Source: Aureisphaera sp963669405
GTDB taxonomy: Bacteria; Bacteroidota; Bacteroidia; Flavobacteriales; Flavobacteriaceae
DNA length: 64,000 nt
Assembly: GCA_963669405.2 (NCBI GenBank)
Contig: CAXXHF010000003.1
Coordinates: 248,001 to 312,000 of the forward strand
Reading direction: 5' to 3'
Notes under the pieces: model-generated
What the model was told of the DNA's origin: nothing
Databases searched by the model: none
Seen by the model: the letters and a program-made list of their open reading frames with translations, nothing else
In this document: in pieces, positions 26,384-33,626 of the stretch
Layout of the letters: the number at the start of each line of letters is the position of its first letter
Position numbering within the stretch: position 1 is the stretch's first letter
Position numbers and translations under genes: made by a program

Positions 26384-28555
26384 ATGAATACTTATAATGA
26401 CAATCTACATTCTACGGTGTCCGATTCTCTGTACACCCAAGAACTAGAACAAAAGAAGATCAATGCAGAGCTTACAGCGTCTATGTTCACACTCTATTAT
26501 GCAGAGGGTGGGCGTATTACCGCTGCAGAAAAACTGGAAAAAGCCCAGGAAGATTTGCATGCCAAAACATTAGTGAAGGAACAGGCGGTAGAAAATAGCA
26601 ATATTTCCACCAACATGTTAATGTCTGCTACACAAGGTAAGTCTTATGTAGATCAATCGGTCACCAATACAGCAGTAGCGGCGGCCAATGTACAAGTAGC
26701 GGCCAACTCTATTTTACAACTATCTGCAGATATGGGAAGTATTTACAGTATTGTAAGTGCAGCAGATTACGATACTGAAATCTATGAGCACAGCAAACAG
26801 GCTTATAGTATCATGAACACTACTTCGTATAATGCTGAGAAACTCTCCCAGCATGCTATGGAAGCTTCTGCATTAACAGCAGAAATTTCTATGAATACGG
26901 TAGCAGATAAGGCAAAATTGGCGAATACATCTGTAGATGATATTCTTAAGGTTGCAGATACGGAATACACAGATGCTTCTACCAAAGTAACAGAAGATAA
27001 TGCCAAGTTAGCTATTGCAAATACCAAAGAACAAGCAGCAGAAGGCAAGTTGGAAGATGTAAACGTTGAGTTCAGGGCTACCAATGATGCGTATAATACC
27101 ATGAATAAACAGTTGAACCTAAATTTGGTAATTCCGCAAAAAGATCAGACCAGCAATTCTTTTACGGTGAGCTTTAATGCGATTAAGGCTCCATTTCCAC
27201 CACCACATTCTAAAGGCAGTGGGTCGTCCAATTCTGAATTTTTGACGATACCACCACCAAATGGGTATCCAGTAGAGACCTATTACGTGATTATTGTTAA
27301 GGATGAAAAGAAAAGAACATTTGCCATAGCAGAAGCAGAGAATATTATTGAAAAGGACCCTAAATGGTATACAAAGATTGACCCCAATCCTAGCAATTTT
27401 TTAAAATTAACATCGCCTAACAGTGACGATAGTAAGAAGAAAAGGAAAGATAAGATAGAGCAGAACATTTCAATTATTGGCAAATACGATTCAGATGGAG
27501 ATCAAGTCGTTCGTGGTCAAGACTATGTGGTTTTTGTGATGGCAGTTTATTTAAATTCATATAAGAAGTTACTCAATAATTTTGATGATTTCCTTTCGGC
27601 ACCCTCACCAGAATTTACCCTTACCTATAATCTGGAACCTGCTAATTATAAAAACTTCTCTTTTGTAACAGAAGATAAAAATGGAAAAACGGTAGCGTCC
27701 AAAAATATGACAAATACATTCCAATTTACGATGCCTACTACTGCCAACAATGGCATGAAGTTACAATATAGATGTGTTTTTCTTCCAGCCAGTAAAAATA
27801 TAACAGAAGGGTTATTAACGGTAAATGGCTTGGCAACCATTGAGAAAGAAACGGAGCGTATAGAGCGCATCTCCAATTTTTATGACCCTAAAATTGCGCA
27901 AGCTAGTAGTGAATATAATGATGTGCTGGGCAATTACAACGAGTCTTTGGAAAACATGGATTCCTATCAGCAAACGATGAATAAGTTGGAAAAACAATTA
28001 GAAAAGGCAATTGCAGATGATGATACAGACCAAATTAACGATTTAAATCAGCAGATAGAAGGTACACTAAAGCAAATGGAATTGACCCTTGCTAAAATGC
28101 AAGTTTTAGAGCCACAAGTAGAAGATGCCCGTCAGAAGTTGATGAAACTAGAGAAGAAGAAGAAAAATGCGCTTAACAGAATTGATGTTACCAATGAAGG
28201 AAAATCGGGTGTGTTCTACAATGTACAAATTGCAGAACAAGTTGCTGCTGGCAATTATACCGTTGCGCACCAAATGCTAATTCCTCTCAATGATAAAAAA
28301 TTAAAGCCTCCCACCAAGGGTAAAAAGAATGCACCTATTGAGGAAGCTCCTGTGCAAGATCAAATTTGGCAGGTAACTATTGAAGCAGATACTACAGACA
28401 ATTTTGGAAACCCATTAATGGTTAAAAACAAATATGTGCCAGTTGTTTTAAGTTATTCTACGGCACCTGAGGAAAATGCTGATCAATTTGTAAATGCACT
28501 ATCCAACTATAAACATACCAAAGCATATGTGTTTACTGAATTGCAAATTAATTAA
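26384..28555 (+). CDS. Large coiled-coil/beta-sandwich eCIS-associated protein, unknown role
   Basis: A 723-residue protein without signal peptide. Residues 1-235 are an almost continuous alanine- and polar-rich helix, with heptads suggesting a long coiled coil. Residues 245-480 are a beta-sandwich-like region (SNSFTVSFNAIKAPFPPP, then VETYYVIIVKDEKKR and RGQDYVVFVMAVY), plausibly two fibronectin-type folds. A second coiled coil (about 505-605) and a small beta C-terminus follow. It lies between the tape measure and the ATPase, where other eCIS encode fibres and cargo. Candidates are a tail fibre substitute, a baseplate cage subunit or a cargo protein. I do not recognise a named family. Confidence 0.7.
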   Translation: MNTYNDNLHSTVSDSLYTQELEQKKINAELTASMFTLYYAEGGRITAAEKLEKAQEDLHAKTLVKEQAVENSNISTNMLMSATQGKSYVDQSVTNTAVAAANVQVAANSILQLSADMGSIYSIVSAADYDTEIYEHSKQAYSIMNTTSYNAEKLSQHAMEASALTAEISMNTVADKAKLANTSVDDILKVADTEYTDASTKVTEDNAKLAIANTKEQAAEGKLEDVNVEFRATNDAYNTMNKQLNLNLVIPQKDQTSNSFTVSFNAIKAPFPPPHSKGSGSSNSEFLTIPPPNGYPVETYYVIIVKDEKKRTFAIAEAENIIEKDPKWYTKIDPNPSNFLKLTSPNSDDSKKKRKDKIEQNISIIGKYDSDGDQVVRGQDYVVFVMAVYLNSYKKLLNNFDDFLSAPSPEFTLTYNLEPANYKNFSFVTEDKNGKTVASKNMTNTFQFTMPTTANNGMKLQYRCVFLPASKNITEGLLTVNGLATIEKETERIERISNFYDPKIAQASSEYNDVLGNYNESLENMDSYQQTMNKLEKQLEKAIADDDTDQINDLNQQIEGTLKQMELTLAKMQVLEPQVEDARQKLMKLEKKKKNALNRIDVTNEGKSGVFYNVQIAEQVAAGNYTVAHQMLIPLNDKKLKPPTKGKKNAPIEEAPVQDQIWQVTIEADTTDNFGNPLMVKNKYVPVVLSYSTAPEENADQFVNALSNYKHTKAYVFTELQIN

Positions 28556-28570
28556 TTAAAAAATAAGAAA

Positions 28571-29413
28571 ATGAGTATATTAAATTCAATACAATCCAGA
28601 AAGAAATACGGCATCACCGAGAAGAAAAAAGCAGAACTCGACGCACTCACTAATGAGGTGTTAGATGCCCAACATACCGTAGAGCAATTTCAATCTATGG
28701 TTGACTCACTTACTGAAAAATCAGAGCGTTTTCAGGAATATTTAACCGAAGCCACTGCAACAAGGGACCAAGCAAAGAACAATAAAGATTTATTAGATGA
28801 TGTGGTTCAGAACGTACTGAGCCTAAAGAACAATTCCAGTATTGCTTTTGATGAAACGGTACTTGCCAATGAAAAGATGGAAGAGGTCTCAATTGGTATG
28901 AAAAACTTAATAAATGAGCTCATTTATTCAGCAGAGGTCATTAATAAGTTGTCCAATATTATTATCAAAAAGAAAGCTAAGAATCCGCTTATTTCAGATG
29001 AATTAATAGATATGGTAAACACCATAGGTAAAGATGCCAATAATGCGGTATCCCTTACTTTGGTGGCATTACAAGCTACCTATGCAGCCGAAGCCACTAG
29101 TATTGAATCTGAAGGAGCTGCTGCTATGGAATTTAGGCAAGCCGTACAATTGTATGAAATACTTACAGGACGTGAAGATAGTATAGAAGGCAATGGAACT
29201 CCCGATGAAAATAGATATGAGGGATGCCTGGAATACTTAATAGATGAAGCTTACACAAAAGCTAAGCAAGATTACGAGAAGTATTATATTGCCAATCAAG
29301 AAGCTACAGATCAGCTTAATACGGCAACTATTTTGTTGAATAAAGCACAAGTGAACCTAAGTTCACTACAATCGGGTCTGGCCGCCGCAAATGCAGCAGC
29401 ATTGGCTTCTTAG
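28571..29413 (+). CDS. All-helical eCIS-associated protein, unknown role
   Basis: A 280-residue soluble protein that appears entirely alpha-helical, with coiled-coil heptads at about 20-70 (KKKAELDALTNEVLDAQHTV) and 225-275 (QLNTATILLNKAQVNLSSL). The central segment (about 85-190) is a helical bundle with a strongly amphipathic stretch. It lies 15 bases behind the 723-residue coiled-coil protein and shares its alanine/asparagine-rich style, so the two probably work together. Helical bundles of this type in toxin systems can be pore-forming or structural; the sequence does not decide. No signal peptide, no enzyme motif. Confidence 0.7.
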   Translation: MSILNSIQSRKKYGITEKKKAELDALTNEVLDAQHTVEQFQSMVDSLTEKSERFQEYLTEATATRDQAKNNKDLLDDVVQNVLSLKNNSSIAFDETVLANEKMEEVSIGMKNLINELIYSAEVINKLSNIIIKKKAKNPLISDELIDMVNTIGKDANNAVSLTLVALQATYAAEATSIESEGAAAMEFRQAVQLYEILTGREDSIEGNGTPDENRYEGCLEYLIDEAYTKAKQDYEKYYIANQEATDQLNTATILLNKAQVNLSSLQSGLAAANAAALAS

Positions 29414-29432
29414 AACTGGTAAAAGCGTTGCT

Positions 29433-29449
29433 GTCCCCTTTTTGGGGAC
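29433..29449 (+). terminator. Short GC hairpin between helical protein and next gene
   Basis: GTCCCC (29433-29438), loop TTTTT, GGGGAC (29444-29449). No clean T-run follows, so it may be an attenuator or mRNA stabiliser and not a full terminator. It separates the structural block from the 307-residue gene. Confidence 0.4.
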
Positions 29450-29479
29450 TGTAGGCTTCATTTTAAAAATACAACAGAT

Positions 29480-30403
29480 ATGAATTCCATTTACAGAAAA
29501 TTTTACAAGGGGTTTTATTTAAAAACGGGAGGATACATCCCTATGAAGCCCCTTAATCAAAATGTGTATCCAGGTGATTTTTTTCAGATTCGAAATGGAG
29601 AAATGATCATCCTTGGAAATATCTACAAGAAAAAGTTAGTAATACCGGAGAACAGTTATTTTGAAAATGGAATTAAACTAAACCCAGCCACATGGAGTTT
29701 TAATGAGGGGGTAACTAAGCCTTATTCAGGGAGGGGTACTGGAAATAACCCTATAGAAGGAGAGTTCGAGTTTAGTAGACAAATCCTTTCTTTTGATGGT
29801 AGCGGCAGTTACTTTTTTCGTGGGAATGAACCAGAAGCCGTTAAAATTGGCAATTGGAATGATATAAAAGACGGGCTCATTATAAAACTCACTCAAACAT
29901 TGTATTCATTTAGGGATTTATATTTGGTGACCGAATGTGTTACCAACTCCAATTGGACCCTTGCTATTGCAAGCTCAGAAGATGCAGAGTTGGAAATAGC
30001 TACTGATAGTGAGAACTATGGACTGGTGGATATTTTTGGACACTCATCTTCTAGAACTATACAATCTAGGGATATTGAATACTACAATAGGGAAGAAGAT
30101 AGGAAACCTGTGTTTTTGAAAGCCAAGAAATTGGCCGTACAGAATGAACACCTAGATACTTTTATTAGTGAATTGATTAGTGAATATGCCTCCCGAAACG
30201 AGTGGGCCAACAATTTTTTTGACTATGATTTTTATTCAGAAGGAGCATCCTTTGCGCCCAATGTTTCACAAGCAGCAGAAATAAATCTGTTGGATTTGTT
30301 ACAGGCCAATCAATTGAATCCTAATACGGCTTTGATTTACTTTAGGTGGATAGATGCCAATCTAGATGATATTGAAAAACTATTCATAAACTATGAAGTG
30401 TGA
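29480..30403 (+). CDS. Unknown beta-rich eCIS-associated protein (possible gasdermin-like fold)
   Basis: A 307-residue protein without signal peptide or clear membrane helix, predicted alpha/beta with long beta strands. I do not recognise a family with certainty. The layout of an N-terminal helix, YIPMKPLNQNVYPGDFF, then later an amphipathic strand LYLVTECVTNSNWTLAIAS and SSSRTIQSRDIEYYN before KPVFLKAKKLAV, loosely recalls the strand order of gasdermins. This is only a visual impression. The C-terminal 90 residues are helical and may be regulatory. It overlaps the AAA+ ATPase gene by 11 bases, so it is in the same operon. Alternatives: a baseplate accessory protein or cargo. Confidence 0.55.
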   Translation: MNSIYRKFYKGFYLKTGGYIPMKPLNQNVYPGDFFQIRNGEMIILGNIYKKKLVIPENSYFENGIKLNPATWSFNEGVTKPYSGRGTGNNPIEGEFEFSRQILSFDGSGSYFFRGNEPEAVKIGNWNDIKDGLIIKLTQTLYSFRDLYLVTECVTNSNWTLAIASSEDAELEIATDSENYGLVDIFGHSSSRTIQSRDIEYYNREEDRKPVFLKAKKLAVQNEHLDTFISELISEYASRNEWANNFFDYDFYSEGASFAPNVSQAAEINLLDLLQANQLNPNTALIYFRWIDANLDDIEKLFINYEV

Positions 30404-31748
30404 TCATTTTTTAGAAGAACTACATCAGGAAGTAGTGTGGATACAGGAAGTGATCAACAAGGTCATTGGCGGTTATCTCATGCATGAAGATCATGGAGGA
30501 CATTGGATGGATCTTGCCATACCAGATCTTACCGAAAGCGAATCTCCTTATGCTAGTTTTTTAAAAGAATGGGAGTTGGACGTATTTCAACGAATAGCTT
30601 TAGCCTTTACCATTACTACACATTTACGTCCAGAGGTGTTTGATGTATTCTTGGGTAGAAACCAACTCTATGATCGTCGTTTTACAGAATTTGGAGGTGT
30701 CGTTGATACAATGCATCATGGTTTTTTGCCTACAGGTCAAAGCCTTTGTTTCCTGCTTACAGCTCTAAACCCTGAGTTTAGGTTGGACATGACATACCTC
30801 CTTGGGGCAGAAAGTAGGCTTTTAAAGGAGGAAGTATTAATACTAACAACGACTGAAGCGCACATTCCTAGTTTAAATGGTGTATTGAGTTTAAACAAAC
30901 GATGGTTTCATTTTTTTGTAACAGGTGAATTCATGGAAATTGAACAGGGTGTTGATTTTCCTGCCCAAAAGATCACAACTCAATTAGAATGGGAAGATTT
31001 TATTTTAGATGATGGTGTTATGACCCAAATTATGGAGATAAACTCCTGGCTCAATCATGGAGACACGCTAATGAATGATTGGGGCTTGGGCAAGGTACTT
31101 AAACCTGGTTATAAAGCATTGCTGTATGGTCCTCCAGGTACAGGAAAGACCCTTGCGGCATCATTGCTTGGTAAAGCAAATAACCGTGATGTTTACAGAG
31201 TAGACCTGTCCATGATTGTCTCGAAGTATATTGGAGAAACGGAAAAAAACCTAGCAAGGCTTTTTAACACCGCAGAAGATAAAGATTGGATTCTTTTCTT
31301 TGATGAAGCTGATGCGTTATTTGGAAAAAGAACAGCAGCCAATTCTTCCAATGATAGACATGCCAACCAGCAGACCGCATTTTTACTGCAACGTATTGAA
31401 GATTTCCCTGGGACCGTGCTATTGGCATCCAATCTCAAGGCAAATATGGATGAAGCCTTTACAAGGCGATTTCAGGCCATGATACAATTTAAGATACCAA
31501 CTCCTAATGAACGGTATCAATTGTGGAAAAATGCCTTTTCGGGTACCTGTCAATTAGACCCCGAGATAGATCTTTGGAAGATTGCCGAAAATTATGAAAT
31601 CTCAGGCGGGAGTATCATTAACGTACTTCGTTATTGCGCACTCTCAGCCATAGAAAGAGGAAGCACTCATGTAGAAGAACATGAACTTATAAGTGGTTTG
31701 CGACAAGAATTTAAGAAGCGCAACAAAACCCTCGCGATAGCAATATAA
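30393..31748 (+). CDS. eCIS AAA+ ATPase (Pvc15-like)
   Basis: A 451-residue AAA+ ATPase. The Walker A motif GPPGTGKT is at about residues 245-252, Walker B ILFFDEADALFG at about 298-309, the sensor region VLLASNLK and the arginine-finger segment DEAFTRRFQ follow. The N-terminal 200 residues are a helical substrate or adaptor domain (HHGFLPTGQSLCFLLTALNP). Pvc15/Afp15-like ATPases are present in all eCIS and are needed for cargo loading or assembly rather than sheath recycling. It overlaps the 307-residue gene upstream and lies eight bases before the transposase-like gene. Confidence 0.94.
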   Translation: MKCDHFLEELHQEVVWIQEVINKVIGGYLMHEDHGGHWMDLAIPDLTESESPYASFLKEWELDVFQRIALAFTITTHLRPEVFDVFLGRNQLYDRRFTEFGGVVDTMHHGFLPTGQSLCFLLTALNPEFRLDMTYLLGAESRLLKEEVLILTTTEAHIPSLNGVLSLNKRWFHFFVTGEFMEIEQGVDFPAQKITTQLEWEDFILDDGVMTQIMEINSWLNHGDTLMNDWGLGKVLKPGYKALLYGPPGTGKTLAASLLGKANNRDVYRVDLSMIVSKYIGETEKNLARLFNTAEDKDWILFFDEADALFGKRTAANSSNDRHANQQTAFLLQRIEDFPGTVLLASNLKANMDEAFTRRFQAMIQFKIPTPNERYQLWKNAFSGTCQLDPEIDLWKIAENYEISGGSIINVLRYCALSAIERGSTHVEEHELISGLRQEFKKRNKTLAIAI

Positions 31749-31756
31749 CCCAACCT

Positions 31757-32404
31757 ATGGTGGAAAAAGTAGATGAAACCAAGCAGATTAAAAGAAAACC
31801 TAGGGGTGGAAAGCACTTTGGGGTGTATTGTACAGAGCTACATATAGGTACTTGGAAAAAGAAGTTTTCCTCACAACAACGAACCATTATGATCGTGTCT
31901 GGTCTTAATAAATTGACAGATAGACACAAAGAAAAGTGTCATATATTGGGATACCTCATAACTAATCGTAGGGTCTGCCTCATCGTGGAGATAGAGCGGA
32001 ATAACATGGAGCGGGTATTGGAAGATTTCAACTCATTTATAGCAAAAGAAATACATCTTGCACTGCATGAAAATTCAGATGTCTATGTCATGGATGCATT
32101 AGATGGAATTTCGGAAGGAAAATTAATGGGGGCACTTTTTACCGCCTATCCTTTTTATAACAATGATCTCATGAGGTTGCTAACAGGGAGAGTCCCTAAC
32201 TATGATTATTACAATCCCCATTTGGAAAAAATGCGGGATCACTTACGGAATTACAACTTCAGTTCCGCATTGGATTATACCGGAGCAAAAAGCACCGTGA
32301 AAGTTACCTTAAAAGATACTTATTTCTGGGAGCATGAATTGAAAACCACCCAAGAAGTAAAAATAAGATGGGTAGATTATTTAATTAAAAAAGAAAAAAG
32401 ATGA
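31757..32404 (+). CDS. Domesticated REP-transposase-like (Y1/RAYT) protein with lost HUH motif
   Basis: A 215-residue protein whose layout follows REP-associated tyrosine transposases. The segment HILGYLITNRRVCLIVEIE occupies the place of the usual LAYVIMPNHVHLLV, so the metal-binding HxH has become RxC. NNMERVLEDFNSFIAKEIHL then matches the following helix. Without the HUH pair, single-strand DNA cleavage is not expected, so a nucleic-acid-binding or regulatory role is more likely. It sits inside the operon, eight bases after the ATPase gene and overlapping the lysozyme start by four bases, which argues against a recent random insertion. No flanking repeats are seen. Confidence 0.5.
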   Translation: MVEKVDETKQIKRKPRGGKHFGVYCTELHIGTWKKKFSSQQRTIMIVSGLNKLTDRHKEKCHILGYLITNRRVCLIVEIERNNMERVLEDFNSFIAKEIHLALHENSDVYVMDALDGISEGKLMGALFTAYPFYNNDLMRLLTGRVPNYDYYNPHLEKMRDHLRNYNFSSALDYTGAKSTVKVTLKDTYFWEHELKTTQEVKIRWVDYLIKKEKR

Positions 32405-33144
32405 AACCAATTTTATTAATACTCGCTATTTTTTTAGTGGCCTGTGGAAACAATACTAAGAAGAACGTCCCAATCACCAATGATAATAACAATACACCCC
32501 CAAAAGCTGAAACATTAGCCAGTTCAAGATATCTAAAGGGAATAGATATACACGATTCCAACCAAGAGGTTAATTGGGATACCCTAAAGCCTCAAGGAGT
32601 GTCTTTTATTTTGATTAAAGCTACCGGAGGGGAAACCTACCGTGATTCCCTTTTTACTAGAAATTGGAAAGATGCCCAAACCATCCAGCTCACAAAAGGA
32701 GCCTACCATTTCTATTATTTTACCGATGATCCTGTTGTACAGGCCAATTTCTTTCTAAGTAGGGTACAGGATAAGTACTCAGAAAATGATCTCCCACCAA
32801 CGGTAGATTTAGAACAGAATACGGGAGAAACCACAATTTCGCTTACCCAATTGCAAAACGATGTAAAACAATGGCTAAATACGGTAGAAACAGCTATGAA
32901 CCGTACTCCTATGATTTATGCTTCCACAAATTTTGCAAACCAATACCTTAACGATACAATCTTTAGTAAATACCCATTGTGGTTGGCCGATTATCAAACA
33001 GAACCTCATGTGCCAGAAGCCTGGAAGGATAAGGGTTGGGTGTTTTGGCAATATGAGGGTGATGCTACTTTTCCGGGGATTTCGGATCAGGTGGATTTGG
33101 ATTATAGTAGTAAATCATTACTTCAATTACAGGAAATGGATTAA
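32401..33144 (+). CDS. GH25-family lysozyme lipoprotein
   Basis: A 247-residue lipoprotein. The signal sequence ends in the lipobox FLVAC (Cys at about 15), then a Ser/Asn/Thr linker, then a glycosyl hydrolase family 25 (Chalaropsis lysozyme) domain from about residue 43. Family residues visible are GIDIHDSNQEVNWD, FILIKATGGETYRD, the catalytic DLE motif in PPTVDLEQNTG and WQYEGDATFPGISDQVDLD near the end. It cleaves peptidoglycan between MurNAc and GlcNAc. Coupled by ATGA to the preceding gene, it is the last gene of the eCIS block. It may loosen the producer's own wall for particle release; housekeeping turnover is the alternative. Confidence 0.88.
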   Translation: MKPILLILAIFLVACGNNTKKNVPITNDNNNTPPKAETLASSRYLKGIDIHDSNQEVNWDTLKPQGVSFILIKATGGETYRDSLFTRNWKDAQTIQLTKGAYHFYYFTDDPVVQANFFLSRVQDKYSENDLPPTVDLEQNTGETTISLTQLQNDVKQWLNTVETAMNRTPMIYASTNFANQYLNDTIFSKYPLWLADYQTEPHVPEAWKDKGWVFWQYEGDATFPGISDQVDLDYSSKSLLQLQEMD

Positions 33145-33304
33145 TAGCTTGTAATGTATCATATTCCATAGCTTTAAAGTGAACATACTCTATTAGGGTA
33201 AGGCAAAATCAATGTATTTAAAATTGAATATGACTGGAACTAGGGTTGTTCAATCTCTAAATATTTAAAAAGGCTATAATTTCAGAATAATTATATCAAT
33301 TATT

Positions 33305-33335
33305 CTTGCACTACTTTTTTTTGTTGTTATCTTTG
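33305..33335 (+). promoter_or_regulatory. Promoter of tRNA-Met
   Basis: CTTG (33305-33308), 19-base spacer, TATCTTTG (33328-33335). It matches the flavobacterial TTG-N19-TAnnTTTG pattern and lies 13 bases before the mature tRNA end. Confidence 0.75.
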
Positions 33336-33347
33336 CAACCGCAAAAT

Positions 33348-33421
33348 GGCGAGGTAGCTCAGGTGGTTAGAGCGTCGGATTCATAACCCGGAGGTCTCGA
33401 GTTCAAGTCTCGATCTCGCTA
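33348..33421 (+). tRNA. tRNA-Met (anticodon CAT)
   Basis: A 74-base cloverleaf. The acceptor GGCGAGG pairs with TCTCGCT with G:T at both ends. The D arm is GCTC/GAGC and the T arm TCGAG/CTCGA around TTCAAGT. The anticodon loop is TTCATAA with CAT at its centre. The anticodon stem has an A/C mismatch at its last pair. CCA is not encoded. The sequence lacks initiator features (three consecutive G:C pairs, C1:A72 mismatch), so elongator Met is preferred over fMet; tRNA-Ile2 with modified CAT is less likely. It has its own promoter and terminator. Confidence 0.92.
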
Positions 33422-33426
33422 CATTA

Positions 33427-33457
33427 AAAGCCCAATACGAAAGTATTGGGCTTTTTT
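33427..33457 (+). terminator. Intrinsic terminator of tRNA-Met
   Basis: AGCCCAATAC (33429-33438) and GTATTGGGCT (33443-33452) form a perfect stem with a GAAA tetraloop followed by a T run. Confidence 0.95.
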
Positions 33458-33489
33458 AAAATGTCACATTGTTTTTCAAAGAACAATAA

Positions 33490-33525
33490 AAACCAGTAGC
33501 TAATCATTTCGGCAGCTACTGGTTT
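33490..33525 (-). terminator. Intrinsic terminator downstream of the M36 protease gene
   Basis: AAACCAGTAGCT (33490-33501) and AGCTACTGGTTT (33514-33525) form a 12-bp perfect stem. On the minus strand it is followed by a T-rich stretch, ending the transcript of the protease gene about 100 bases after its stop. Confidence 0.85.
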
Positions 33526-33626
33526 CTAAATATTTAAAATTATTTTCAAGTCTATGCCCTAGTTTGGAATATTATTCACAAGAAGCTAATTAGACCTGAT
33601 CAGCTTTGCGAGATAATTATCAAGGG

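Noticed and set aside
8793..33144. Interpretation as prophage or type VI secretion system
   Set aside because: No capsid, terminase, portal or integrase and no TssJ/L/M or ClpV. DUF4255, Pvc14-type tape measure and Pvc15-type ATPase identify an eCIS.
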